Below are positions 8,493 through 16,602 of a stretch of 64,000 nucleotides of DNA, one piece after another. The stretch is from JAAXIE01 sp965204245 (GTDB taxonomy: Bacteria; Chloroflexota; Dehalococcoidia; Lucifugimonadales; JAAXIE01), in assembly GCA_965204245.1 (NCBI GenBank), contig CBDBED010000001.1:186001-250000 (forward strand). The letters run 5' to 3'. The position numbers were made by a program, and so were the translations under genes. Under the pieces are notes generated by a model. It had not been told where the DNA came from, made no database searches, and saw nothing but the letters and a program-made list of their open reading frames with translations. Each line of letters begins with the position of its first letter. Position 1 is the first letter of the stretch.

Positions 8493-9220
8493 GCAGGGGG
8501 AGCCGCCTTGTGGCGGCTGCCCTTGTTCTCGTGCTGCTGGTATTGATAGCCGGCGGTTGTGAGACGAGTCCGACGCCTACTTCTACTCCTGAAGCGACAC
8601 CGCCGCTCGACCCCGAGGGCATAGTGGATGCATCAGCCGTGCGGATGTCGAACATCACTTATGCCAGCTTCGATTTGGACCATGATGTTGGATCTTCCTA
8701 CCTGAGCGAGCTGGGGCTGTATCTGGATGCCGTAACCGGGCAAATTGCCATGCCGGACAAGTACAGCCTGAGGATGGAAGCCACCACAACCGATAGGAAC
8801 GTCTTTGTGGGGGTGGAGATCATAGGCGTGGCGGGCAAGGCCTACATGAACCTGCTGGGGCGCTGGGGAGAGACGGACCCGCTGACGCTGCCTTTTGATT
8901 TCAGTGAGTTGGGCCTGAGGCTGGCGGACATCATGCGGGCGGTTGAAGAGCACACACTAATAGGTGAAGAGATGGTTGCGGGGGTGCCAGCGTGGCGGAT
9001 TGGCGGATTGGTGGACTCGGGCGCGTTCAAGGGACTGCTAGTCAATGCTTCACCCGGCGAGCCGATAAAGATTGATGCGTGGATTGGCAGGGATGACTCC
9101 CTGTTGTATCAAGCGAGAGTGGAAGGCAAGCTTTTCTCGGATGACGAGCCGAATGCGGTGCGGGTGCTGGCGATAACGGAGGTGGATGTGCCGGTGGAGA
9201 TTGAGCCGCCTCCGCTGTAG
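8483..9220 (+). CDS. LppX/LprG-like lipoprotein
   Basis: A 245-residue lipoprotein: signal peptide, lipobox IAGGC with Cys26, then a Thr/Pro-rich tether (TSPTPTSTPEATPP). The mature domain follows the LppX_LprAFG pattern: SAVRMSNITYASFDLDHD near the start, a strand with AMPDKYSLRMEATT, GKAYMNLLGRW, and VAGVPAWRIGG. In mycobacteria such proteins carry hydrophobic molecules in a half-barrel pocket; that function is family knowledge. The GTG start at 8483 overlaps the upstream propeller lipoprotein by 10 bases, suggesting a functional pair at the outer face of the membrane. Confidence 0.7.
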   Translation: MELGRGSRLVAAALVLVLLVLIAGGCETSPTPTSTPEATPPLDPEGIVDASAVRMSNITYASFDLDHDVGSSYLSELGLYLDAVTGQIAMPDKYSLRMEATTTDRNVFVGVEIIGVAGKAYMNLLGRWGETDPLTLPFDFSELGLRLADIMRAVEEHTLIGEEMVAGVPAWRIGGLVDSGAFKGLLVNASPGEPIKIDAWIGRDDSLLYQARVEGKLFSDDEPNAVRVLAITEVDVPVEIEPPPL

Positions 9221-9329
9221 CGGGTTCTTTCAGGGCTTTACCGGCTAATCGATAGGCACCACGCATCAGGGCGTTCTGACCTGCGGAAGCGTAGTCATGT
9301 GGGGCAGGAAGGGAGTGCAGGGGGCGGGT

Positions 9330-9482
9330 TTCATTTGGACGCACTGTAAACTTATAATTGGACGGTGGTATAACTTACAATTGGACGGCGGGATACATTG
9401 CGAGTGGACGCGCTATAGCCTTGCAATTGGACGGCAGGGCGACTTGCAATTGGACGCATATAAGAGTTACAATTAGACGATG
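9330..9482. repeat. 23-bp direct repeat array ending on a start codon
   Basis: Seven sites with the core ttacaattggacg (variants ttataatt, ttgcaatt, tgcgagt) stand exactly 23 bases apart. The ggac element is at 9337, 9360, 9383, 9406, 9429 and 9452, and a final agac is at 9475. Each core is followed by about 10 variable bases. The last unit contains the ATG (9480) of the ATPase gene that follows. The uniform spacing on an otherwise variable background looks like an array of protein-binding sites (iterons or operators). Spacers are too short for CRISPR. There is no conventional ribosome site before the ATG. Confidence 0.9.
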
Positions 9483-10775
9483 TTAACAGCTTCGTTATTC
9501 TCCCGTTATGCGGAGAAGCCTCTGCTGGAGGCGCTGTCTGACTCACCCGCAGTACTCATTCACGGCCCGAGGCAGAGCGGCAAGACCACCCTCGCACGTT
9601 TGGTCGGTGAGCCTGAGGGATACGCCTATATCACGTTTGACAATAATGTGGCCCAAGCCGCCGCCAATTCCGATCCAGCAGGTTTCGTGGGGGGGCTACC
9701 AGAACGGGTCATCCTCGACGAGGTGCAGCGTGTTCCGGCTCTTTTTGCCGCCCTGAAACAGGAAATCGATGCCCGCCGAATTCCGGGCCGGTTCCTGCTT
9801 ACAGGCTCATCTCAGGTCCTGCTTGTACCAGCGCTCTCGGACTCGTTAGCAGGCCGGATGGAGATATTGCGGTTACTTCCCCTGTCACAGAGCGAGGTCT
9901 ATGGCGGAGTACCGAATTTTCTTGATGACCTGTTCCGCGGGACGTTTCAGACGTCAACGACCCACCGTCTTGAAGATGAGTTGGAAGAGCGGATAACCGG
10001 CGGTGGTTATCCGGCGGCGCTAGCCCGTCCCACCGCTCGCCGACGCGCCAACTGGTATCGGAACTATGTGGAGACGCAGCTCCAGAGAGACGTAAGGGAC
10101 ATGGCTAGGATTAGCGCCCTAGACGTAATGCCCCGGCTACTGGGCGCCGCTGCTTCACAAACAGCCCGATTGTATAACCTGTCGGATTTGGCAGCTTCGT
10201 TCCAACTCAGCCGTCCGACCATCATGAGTTACGTCGAGTTGCTGGAGCGCCTGTTCCTTATTGACCGGCTTCCGCCGTGGCATGGAAACCGGCTGAGCCG
10301 CTTGGTGAAGACTCCCAAGCTCCATATAGGCGACACCGGGCTGGGATGCGCCCTGATGGGGTATGACTCCGGCTCCTTGAGCCGAGACCGGACTCTCTTG
10401 GGCCAGTTTCTAGAGACGTTCGTATATCAAGAGTTGCAACGGCAAGCCATTTGCCAAGAACAACCCTTGGCTTTTTACCACTATCGCGACAAGGACAAAA
10501 TAGAAGTCGACGTGGTGGTCGAACGGGGGGGAACAGGGGTGGCCGGGATTGAGGTGAAGGCCTCGGCCACGGTAACGCCATCGGATTTCCGCGGGCTACG
10601 TAAGCTACAGCGGATAGTTGGCGACCGGTTCGCTGCGGGGGTAGTGCTCTACGACGGCGAGATGACTGCCGGTTTCGGCGAGGGGATGTTCGCAGTGCCA
10701 CTACGATGCCTGTTTGAAGGCCGCCCCGTAGGCTTGGGCGCGTTGGCATTGGGTGCTGGACGATTGGCGCGATAG
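9480..10775 (+). CDS. AAA ATPase with C-terminal DUF4143 nuclease-like domain
   Basis: A 431-residue protein. The N-terminal P-loop ATPase has Walker A GPRQSGKTT at 29-37, Walker B VILDEVQ around Asp80-Glu81 and the sensor strand FLLTGSS at 105-111. A winged-helix-like middle (about 230-265) precedes DUF4143, whose C-terminal part has the PD-(D/E)XK-type spacing EVD at 342-344 and EVK at 358-360. Such proteins are very common, poorly understood and tend to be mobile. The gene stands alone and its start lies inside the 23-bp repeat array, so self-regulation through that array is plausible. Confidence 0.85.
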   Translation: MLTASLFSRYAEKPLLEALSDSPAVLIHGPRQSGKTTLARLVGEPEGYAYITFDNNVAQAAANSDPAGFVGGLPERVILDEVQRVPALFAALKQEIDARRIPGRFLLTGSSQVLLVPALSDSLAGRMEILRLLPLSQSEVYGGVPNFLDDLFRGTFQTSTTHRLEDELEERITGGGYPAALARPTARRRANWYRNYVETQLQRDVRDMARISALDVMPRLLGAAASQTARLYNLSDLAASFQLSRPTIMSYVELLERLFLIDRLPPWHGNRLSRLVKTPKLHIGDTGLGCALMGYDSGSLSRDRTLLGQFLETFVYQELQRQAICQEQPLAFYHYRDKDKIEVDVVVERGGTGVAGIEVKASATVTPSDFRGLRKLQRIVGDRFAAGVVLYDGEMTAGFGEGMFAVPLRCLFEGRPVGLGALALGAGRLAR

Positions 10776-10896
10776 CCTCTGACTACTGAGTTTCTCCCTT
10801 GTCTACTACTGCTCCAAGGATACGTTAAAGTCGTGACCATAGGTGGCTACATTGCCATGCTTGGAATGGGTACCGGGCTATTGGTGGCGGTAGATT

Positions 10897-12396
10897 GTGA
10901 GTGGATGGTTGTCTAGCAACCGAGTTATGTCGCCGCGGTGGGTGATGGTGATCATCTGCCTCGGTGTGTTCACGGCTGCCTTGGACCAGACGGTGGTGGT
11001 GACGGCGCTGCCGGTGATCATGGCGGACCTAAAGCTGGAGGTGCCGGAGGACGCGTCCAGTGCTGCGTGGATCATCACCGCGTATATCGTGGGTTATACG
11101 GTGGCTATGCCTCTGTTTGGGCGCATCGCGGATGTGTATGGGTACGCCCGGATTTACCAAGCGTCACTGGTGGTGTTCATCATTGGCACCTGCTTCGTGG
11201 CGTTGGCGGACAACCTGCCTTGGATCATAGGAGCGCGGGTGGTGCAGGCCATTGGGGGCGGGGCCACGGTGCCCATCAGCATGGCCATAGCCAGCACGGT
11301 GATGCCGGCATCGCAGCGCGGGATGGCCATTGGCTTGGTGGTGGCTTCGGCGGAGGCGGGATCGCTGCTGGGGCCGGCGTATGGCGGGGCGATTATCGAG
11401 TGGCTGGACTGGCGGTGGATATTCTGGATTAACGCACCGCAAGCGGCGCTGCTGATAGCTGCACTGGTGTGGCTGCCGAGCAGAAGGCAACCGGGGGCGA
11501 GGGTGGACTGGCAGGGAGGGCTGCTGCTGTCGGGAGTGTTGTTTGTCCTGACGTTCGCGCTTTCGAAGGAGGGGCTGTTTACGCTCAGCTCGGCACAGCC
11601 GTTTCTGATCGGGATACCGGGGCTCGTGCTGATTGCAGTACTGGCGTTGGTGGAGAGGGGGAAGGAGCAACCGTTGCTGGAGCCAGCTTTGTTGCGGACG
11701 CGGGCTTTCATCACGGCCAATGCTACGCAACTGCTGGAGGGGGTCTCGCTGATCATCGCGATGGTGACGATTCCGTTGATGGCGAACACGGTGATGGAAC
11801 GGGACCCGCTGACGGGAGGATGGTGGCTGCTGCGTTTGACCGGGGCGTCGGCGATGGGGGCGCTGCTAGGGGGATGGCTGTTGAATTTCGTGGGCAACCG
11901 GGCGGTGGCGATTTCGGGGCTGCTGATAACCGCTACGGGACTGGTGCTGGTGAGCACTTGGCAACTGGATATAGCGGAGCCTTGGCTGACTATTCACCTG
12001 TGCATTGCAGGGGTGGGATATGGGTTGAACAATACGCCGTTGATGGCGCGGGCGTTGAGTTCGGTGGACGAGGGGTACAGGGCTACGGCGGCGTCGCTGG
12101 TGACGGTGTCGCGGATGATTGGGATGGCGCTGGGGTTGGCGGCCTTGGCGGCTTGGGGTGTGGAGAGGTTCCAGATACTGACGGCGGAACTGGAGTTTCC
12201 GGCGCAGGCTACGGGCGAGGCGTTGGAGCGTTATTTCGATGGGATTAATGATGCTGGGTTGGAGTTGTTTCACAGCTTTTTGAGGATATCGGCTACGGTG
12301 GCGTTGATTGGGGTGGTACCTGCGTTCTTGATGAGGGCTACGGCGCGGGAGGTTGCAGAGAGGGAGGGGGCGCGTGAAGAGGAGCCGATCGTTTGA
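10897..12396 (+). CDS. MFS drug exporter, DHA2 (14-segment) family
   Basis: A 499-residue transporter with about 14 hydrophobic segments. Family marks are LDQTVVVTALPVI in the first segment (motif D1 of DHA2 exporters), GRIADVYGYARIYQ after segment two, the motif-B-like ARVVQAIGGG, and the motif-C-like SLLGPAYGGAI. DHA2 members export drugs and amphipathic compounds by proton antiport. The GTG at 10897 has a weak ggcgg ahead of it; an ATG at 10927 is an alternative. It stands alone, with no adjacent regulator or membrane-fusion protein, as expected for an inner-membrane-only exporter. Confidence 0.85.
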   Translation: MSGWLSSNRVMSPRWVMVIICLGVFTAALDQTVVVTALPVIMADLKLEVPEDASSAAWIITAYIVGYTVAMPLFGRIADVYGYARIYQASLVVFIIGTCFVALADNLPWIIGARVVQAIGGGATVPISMAIASTVMPASQRGMAIGLVVASAEAGSLLGPAYGGAIIEWLDWRWIFWINAPQAALLIAALVWLPSRRQPGARVDWQGGLLLSGVLFVLTFALSKEGLFTLSSAQPFLIGIPGLVLIAVLALVERGKEQPLLEPALLRTRAFITANATQLLEGVSLIIAMVTIPLMANTVMERDPLTGGWWLLRLTGASAMGALLGGWLLNFVGNRAVAISGLLITATGLVLVSTWQLDIAEPWLTIHLCIAGVGYGLNNTPLMARALSSVDEGYRATAASLVTVSRMIGMALGLAALAAWGVERFQILTAELEFPAQATGEALERYFDGINDAGLELFHSFLRISATVALIGVVPAFLMRATAREVAEREGAREEEPIV

Positions 12397-12402
12397 CGAA
12401 AT

Positions 12403-12433
12403 CTCCTTACGAATCTATCATCTCGGTAAGGAG
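12403..12433 (+). promoter_or_regulatory. Inverted repeat covering the VapB ribosome site
   Basis: ctccttac (12403-12410) and gtaaggag (12426-12433) are perfect reverse complements 15 bases apart, and the right arm contains the ribosome site for the antitoxin gene at 12442. It could be an operator bound by the VapBC complex, or a hairpin that masks the ribosome site. Confidence 0.45.
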
Positions 12434-12441
12434 GGCTGGTA

Positions 12442-12678
12442 ATGATTGTCAAAGTCACGGCGAAGCGCCAAGTAACGTTTCCGGCACGGGTGCTGGAGGC
12501 GATGGGGGTGGGGCCTGGGGACAGTCTCGAATTGGAAGAGGGACCTGATGGCTTCATTCTGCGACCGAGGCGGATTGACTACTCACGCTTGGGTACGCTG
12601 AAGGTGCCGCCGGGCTACCCGCCCTTTGACATCCGAAAGTTCCGGGAAGAAGGATATGACCCAGCGCTACGGGATTGA
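12442..12678 (+). CDS. vapB: AbrB/SpoVT-type antitoxin VapB, module 1
   Basis: A 78-residue antitoxin with a swapped-hairpin AbrB DNA-binding domain (about 1-45: VTAKRQVTFPARVLEAMGVGPGDSLELEEGPDGFILRP) followed by a short toxin-binding tail (PPFDIRKFREEGYDPALRD). The listing of the domain here spans several sub-motifs: KRQVTFP, GVGPGDSLEL and DGFILRP. The toxin gene overlaps its end by 23 bases. The tail is nearly the same as that of the VapB at 19242, which marks the two modules as paralogues. VapB normally represses its own operon together with VapC. Confidence 0.85.
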   Translation: MIVKVTAKRQVTFPARVLEAMGVGPGDSLELEEGPDGFILRPRRIDYSRLGTLKVPPGYPPFDIRKFREEGYDPALRD

Positions 12679-13054
12679 TACCTCTGTCCTTGTTAGGCTG
12701 GTTACGCGAGAACCTGAGGCTGACTTCGAGGATTGCGTCAAAAAGCTAAGAGTGTTGGTTGAGGAGCAGAGGTGTGAGGTCTTTGCCTCGAACCAGGTTG
12801 TTGGAGAGGCGTACATTGCTATCAGACATCACTATGGAAAATCGAGCGCAGAGGCGAGGACGACACTCGCCGACGTGTTGCGTAGTGGTCTGGTGGCACC
12901 GCTGAATGGGATCTCTGTGATACAAGCTTTACAGTCTGAAGGTGGCGCCGGTCTATTCGACAGGCTAATTGCTGACGGCTACTCCCGCGCTGGACTGCAG
13001 ACCCTGACGCGAGATCGCGCCATGGCCGCTCTATCTGGGGTGCAGCGACTGTAG
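12656..13054 (+). CDS. vapC: PIN-domain ribonuclease toxin VapC, module 1
   Basis: A 132-residue PIN-domain toxin. The acidic metal-binding residues are in place: Asp8 (YGIDTSVLVRL), Glu51 (VVGEAYIA), Asp102 (GLFDRLIA) and Asp120 (LTRDRAM). VapC toxins are RNases, often cutting tRNA or rRNA; the target here is unknown. The gene starts inside vapB (23-base overlap), so translation is coupled. It closely resembles the VapC at 19498, including SGLVAPLNG and GGAGLFDRLIA. Confidence 0.88.
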   Translation: MTQRYGIDTSVLVRLVTREPEADFEDCVKKLRVLVEEQRCEVFASNQVVGEAYIAIRHHYGKSSAEARTTLADVLRSGLVAPLNGISVIQALQSEGGAGLFDRLIADGYSRAGLQTLTRDRAMAALSGVQRL

Positions 13055-13092
13055 GGTAGATCGTGACTCCTGATGGAGACGAGATGCAGCGA

Positions 13093-13896
13093 CTAGGCTG
13101 GGGTGACGCCGCCGTTGATGTTCATGGACTGGCCTTGAATCCAGTCGGCGGCTGGGGTGCAGAGGTAGGTGATGAAGCTGGCGACCTCTTCGGGGGTGCC
13201 TAGACGGCCCATGGGGATGTTGTTGGCAATGTTGTTCAAGGCTTCTTGGGGGAGGACGTCGTTGCGGGAGGTGTCGAGGGTGCCGGGGCAGACGCAGTTG
13301 ACGTTGATGTTGTGGCGGGAGATTTCGCGGGAGAGCACGGCGGTCATGGCGTGGACGGCGGCGTTGGCCGAGGCGTAGGCGGAGGTGTTGGGGAGGAAGT
13401 CCTTGGCAAGGACGGTGGAGACGTTGATGATCTTGCCTCCGCCTTGGCTGACCATCTGGGGGATGACGGCTTGGCAGCAGAGGTAGGTGCCGAGGACTTT
13501 GACGTCCATGACGGTGCGGAAGATGTCTTCGGGGAGGTCGACGAGGGGGCGTCGGTCGGGGCCGCGGGCGGAGGCGGCGTTGTTGATGAGGATGTCTATG
13601 CGGCCGAACTCGCTGAGGGTGTTCTGGACCATGGCGGTGATGCTGGCTGCGCTGGTGACGTCGACCACAAGGGGCAGGGCGCGGTGACCTTGGGCGCGGA
13701 CGGAGGCGGCGACGCTTTCGATGCCGCGCCAACCCATTTCCTGTTCTTCCGGTGGGAAGGTGGAAGGGCCGCGCCCGGTTCCGGTGACCACCACATCGCA
13801 GCCGGCTTGGGCTAGGGACTCGGAGACAGCACGTCCGAGGCCGCGTATGCGACCCACACCGGTGACGATGGCTATTTTGCCGTCGAGTTCAGGCAT
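13093..13896 (-). CDS. SDR-family oxidoreductase with altered catalytic Lys
   Basis: A 267-residue short-chain dehydrogenase/reductase: cofactor loop TGVGRIRGLGRA at 12-23, DILINNA near 101-107, catalytic Ser160 in NVSTV, Tyr174, and the C-terminal IQGQSMNINGG. The usual YxxxK is YASAN, so the catalytic lysine is replaced by Asn178, with the codon aac clear on the coding strand. The enzyme may therefore be impaired or use another residue. It is followed on the same strand by no gene; the VOC gene 9 bases upstream is probably transcribed with it. Confidence 0.85.
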   Translation of the reverse strand: MPELDGKIAIVTGVGRIRGLGRAVSESLAQAGCDVVVTGTGRGPSTFPPEEQEMGWRGIESVAASVRAQGHRALPLVVDVTSAASITAMVQNTLSEFGRIDILINNAASARGPDRRPLVDLPEDIFRTVMDVKVLGTYLCCQAVIPQMVSQGGGKIINVSTVLAKDFLPNTSAYASANAAVHAMTAVLSREISRHNINVNCVCPGTLDTSRNDVLPQEALNNIANNIPMGRLGTPEEVASFITYLCTPAADWIQGQSMNINGGVTPA

Positions 13897-13905
13897 GGAG
13901 CACCA

Positions 13906-14286
13906 CTAGAAGCCGGACGGGGTGCAGATTTCGACGCGGGTGCCGTCGGGGTCGCGGAAGAAGATGTAGCGCTGTCCGTCGTGACGGATGCCGTCGCGTT
14001 CGACGGCGACGCCGTTGGATTCAAGGGCTTTCCAAGCGGCGTCGAAGTCCTGTACCTCGAAGGCGTGGTGGACGTTCTCGGGGCGGACGGGGGCTTCGTC
14101 GGTCTCGATGAGGTGGAGCATCACGCCGCTGGGGAGTTGCAGCCAGGTGATGTTCTCGTTGTCGACCATGCTGGGGATGTGCTTGAAGCCGAGGAGGCCG
14201 CAATAGAAGTCCATGCTGCGCTGGGTGTCGCGCACCATGGTTACGACGTGGTTTACGCCGGTGAGTTCAATGCCGGGGGTGGGCAT
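13906..14286 (-). CDS. VOC-family (glyoxalase-like) protein
   Basis: A 126-residue vicinal-oxygen-chelate protein. Module one holds LTGVNHVVTMVRDTQRSMDFY with likely ligand His12, and GFKHIPSM. Module two holds VHHAFEVQDFDAAW and the closing IFFRDPDGTRVEICTP with likely ligand Glu. The family covers glyoxalases, dioxygenases and epimerases. It lies 9 bases upstream of the SDR gene on the same strand, which suggests the two act on one substrate pathway. Confidence 0.85.
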   Translation of the reverse strand: MPTPGIELTGVNHVVTMVRDTQRSMDFYCGLLGFKHIPSMVDNENITWLQLPSGVMLHLIETDEAPVRPENVHHAFEVQDFDAAWKALESNGVAVERDGIRHDGQRYIFFRDPDGTRVEICTPSGF

Positions 14287-14437
14287 AGGTCACCTCGCAC
14301 AGGGGAGGGTGTGTCCTGCCGGGAAAGGGCCAGAATAGGCGGGCGCTGGTGCGGTGTCAAATGGAGGGGGGCAGGGCTTGTTAGTGGCGGTGATACAATG
14401 GCCGATAGCTTTTGGGGGAGTGGACGCCGTGCCCGGA

Positions 14438-14710
14438 ATGAGCGCCCGGCATTTTTTGGCGGAGATGCTGGAGTTGCTGCGGATGCAGTTGCCCTTGGAG
14501 ATGAAAGACTTTGAGGGGGTGGGGCCGTGGCACGGGCTAGTCAAGGTGCACTTTGGCGACCCGTCGGCACATTATGAGGTGCATGTGCAGCGGCGCCACA
14601 GGCAGGTTGAGTTGGGGCTGCATTTCGAGGGGCCTGCTGCAGAGAACTCGCGTTATCTAGCGCACATGCAGACCTTGATGGGTGATATCAAGCAGCGTTT
14701 GGGGCCGTAG
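14438..14710 (+). CDS. Conserved-looking hypothetical protein, possibly interrupted
   Basis: About 90 residues from ATG 14438 (MSARHFLAEML); a GTG at 14420 is another possible start. The protein is soluble and mixed alpha/beta, with a strand pair YEVHVQRRHRQVELGLHFEG typical of a substrate-binding or lipid-type fold, but I recognise no family. It stops at TAG 14708-14710, and the same frame then stays open for 48 more codons of normal-looking composition. The gene may be one reading frame broken by a nonsense change, or a genuine pair of short genes. Confidence 0.45.
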   Translation: MSARHFLAEMLELLRMQLPLEMKDFEGVGPWHGLVKVHFGDPSAHYEVHVQRRHRQVELGLHFEGPAAENSRYLAHMQTLMGDIKQRLGP

Positions 14711-14857
14711 GTGGAGGCGGAGGAGTGGGTGCGGCACTGGACGCGGGTACATGAGACCATCGACCTGCAGGAGTTGGACGAGGACTTCCTGATGGAAGTC
14801 ACGGGGCGTCTCTCCCAGTATATAAAGGTGCTGCAACCGATGTTGGAAGAGGCGTAG
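14711..14857 (+). pseudogene. In-frame continuation after the TAG at 14708
   Basis: Directly after the stop, the same frame reads 48 codons from GTG 14711 to TAG 14855-14857 (VEAEEWVRHWTRVHETIDLQ and onward, ending VLQPMLEEA). The composition is that of an amphipathic helical segment and fits as a C-terminal domain for the upstream part. It has no ribosome site of its own. One nonsense mutation, a sequencing or assembly error, or stop-codon readthrough would each explain it. Confidence 0.45.
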
Positions 14858-14864
14858 GATCGCC

Positions 14865-14938
14865 TGACCATCAGCCTATGACCATTAGCCTACGTTCAGT
14901 CGTTCCGCAACAAGTCACTCTAGAACAAGTCACTTTAG
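14865..14938. repeat. Short tandem duplications before the CaiB gene
   Basis: Two independent small tandem repeats abut each other's region: tgaccatcagccta / tgaccattagccta at 14865-14892 (14 bp, twice) and aacaagtcactctag / aacaagtcactttag at 14909-14938 (15 bp, twice). The second ends at the ribosome site taggaggt of the CoA-transferase gene. Confidence 0.7.
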
Positions 14939-14947
14939 GAGGTAGCC

Positions 14948-16138
14948 GTGGCTGGCGCATTGGATGGGGTTCGAGTGCTGGACCTGACCCGCACCTTGGC
15001 GGGGCCTTTCTGCACCCAATTGCTGGGAGATATGGGTGCGGATGTAATCAAAATAGAAGAGCCGAGCCATGGCGATGAGACGCGAGAGTGGGGGCCTTTC
15101 TGGGACGACCTGAGTACGCAGTTCGTGTCGTTTAACCGGAACAAGCGCTCCATTGCGCTGAACCTGCGGGACAAGCGGGCGGTGGATGTGTGTCTGAAGC
15201 TGGCGAGCCAAGCGGACATCATGATTGAGAGCTTCCGGGCTGGGACGGCGGACCGGATGGGGATCGGGTATGCCAAGGTGGCTGAGCTGAACCCGCGAAT
15301 CATCTATTGCTGCGTCTCAGGCTTTGGGCGGACGGGGCCGATGGCAGACAGGCCGGGGTATGACCTGATCATTCAAGGCTATGGCGGGATGATGAGCACC
15401 ACGGGTGAGCCGGACGGGCCGCCTCTGCGGGTGGGGTACTCGATGGTGGACTTGTTCACTGGGATGATGGCGTATGGGGCGGTGACGACTGCACTGCTGG
15501 CGCGGGAGAAGACGGGGAAGGGGCAGTTGGTGGAGGCCTCGCTGCTGGAGGGGCAGGTCGCTACGATGAGCTATCATGCCACGGGATACATGGCATCGGG
15601 GCGGGTGCCGGGCAGATTGGGGTCGGCGCATCCTTCGCTGGTGCCGTATCAGGCGTTTCCGTCATCGGACGGGCACTTCATTCTGGGGTGCGCGAATGAC
15701 GGGCTCTGGCAGAGGTTGTGTCCCGCCATCGGGCGTCAAGACTTGGCGGACGATGAGAGGCTGAAGACGAACACGGGGCGGGTTGAGAACCGGGCGGAGG
15801 TAATCGAGAGGTTGTCGGAGCATTTCCGCACCAAGACCACTGCGGAGTGGGTGGACATCATCATGGAGGCGGGGGTGCCGTGCGGGCCCATCAACCGGGT
15901 GTCGGATGTGGTGAGCGACCCGCAGGTGCTGGCGCGGAATATGATTGTGCCAGCGTTGCATCCAAGGGTGCCGGATATGAAGGTGCCCGGGCCGCCGCTG
16001 AAACTGACGGAGCATCCGGCGACGGTGCGGCGGCATCCGCCGGACTTGGGAGAGCATACTGCGGAGGTGCTGGGGGAGTTGGGGTACAGTGCGGCGGAGA
16101 TTGAGGAGTTCGCGCGCGAGGGAGTGGTGCGGGGGTGA
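14948..16138 (+). CDS. CaiB/BaiF-family (type III) CoA-transferase
   Basis: A 396-residue class III CoA-transferase, which moves CoA between carboxylic acids through an enzyme-bound anhydride. The fold marks are VRVLDLTRTLAGPFCTQLLGD at the N-terminus, VIKIEEP, the RSIALNL strand, and the nucleophilic Asp168 in SMVDLFTGM. The length matches formyl-CoA and carnitine CoA transferases. GTG is the start, with taggaggt at 14937-14944. The next gene overlaps or abuts its stop. The acid pair is unknown; the neighbourhood of amidases and oxygenases suggests a catabolic acid. Confidence 0.9.
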   Translation: MAGALDGVRVLDLTRTLAGPFCTQLLGDMGADVIKIEEPSHGDETREWGPFWDDLSTQFVSFNRNKRSIALNLRDKRAVDVCLKLASQADIMIESFRAGTADRMGIGYAKVAELNPRIIYCCVSGFGRTGPMADRPGYDLIIQGYGGMMSTTGEPDGPPLRVGYSMVDLFTGMMAYGAVTTALLAREKTGKGQLVEASLLEGQVATMSYHATGYMASGRVPGRLGSAHPSLVPYQAFPSSDGHFILGCANDGLWQRLCPAIGRQDLADDERLKTNTGRVENRAEVIERLSEHFRTKTTAEWVDIIMEAGVPCGPINRVSDVVSDPQVLARNMIVPALHPRVPDMKVPGPPLKLTEHPATVRRHPPDLGEHTAEVLGELGYSAAEIEEFAREGVVRG

Positions 16139-16188
16139 GGCGCTTGGGGCGCAAGCCAATACACAAAATCGAGACAGGTTCGGATGGC

Positions 16189-16572
16189 ATGAGAGAGACT
16201 CGAGTTACTGCGCTTGTACGAAACCCTGCCCAGCCGGACAGGGTGTGGGAAGGCCTCTTTCTGGTGGACACGGGGGCAATTGATTCCGTTGTGCCCCGGT
16301 CGATCCTGGAGTCCATCGGCCTGGGAGCCGAGGGGCAGCGGGTCTACACCTTGGCTGACGGCAGTGAGGTTACGATGGACGTCGCTGTGGCGCGGGTAGA
16401 GATTATGGGAGAAATAACTGCAGGCACAATTGTGGTCTCGGAGGGGGAAACAGAGCCTCTATTGGGGGTGATTGCCTTACGGGGAGCAGGCATCGAGGTT
16501 GATACGCGCCACGAGGCCGTGAGGAAGCTTCCGTCCATTGGCCTGCGTGGGTTGGGGGCTTCCAGCCCATAG
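16189..16572 (+). CDS. Retropepsin-like aspartic protease, copy 2
   Basis: A 127-residue member of the local clan AA family with DTG at 27-29 (FLVDTGAIDSVVP), the turn LADGSEVTMD and the end LLGVIALRGAGIEVD. The N-terminal block LVRNPAQPD is shared with copies 3 and 4. I start at 16189 because that aligns with the relatives; a GTG at 16135 overlapping the CaiB stop would add 18 residues. It is the first of three tandem copies between CaiB and the acetamidase. No signal peptide. Confidence 0.8.
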   Translation: MRETRVTALVRNPAQPDRVWEGLFLVDTGAIDSVVPRSILESIGLGAEGQRVYTLADGSEVTMDVAVARVEIMGEITAGTIVVSEGETEPLLGVIALRGAGIEVDTRHEAVRKLPSIGLRGLGASSP

Positions 16573-16602
16573 ATTTCGGACTCGTCGTAGAGGTCGACAC
16601 AC

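Noticed and set aside
9330..9482. CRISPR-like array at the DUF4143 gene
   Set aside because: Repeat cores of about 13 bases with 10-base variable parts at a 23-base pitch do not fit CRISPR repeat and spacer sizes, and there are no cas genes.
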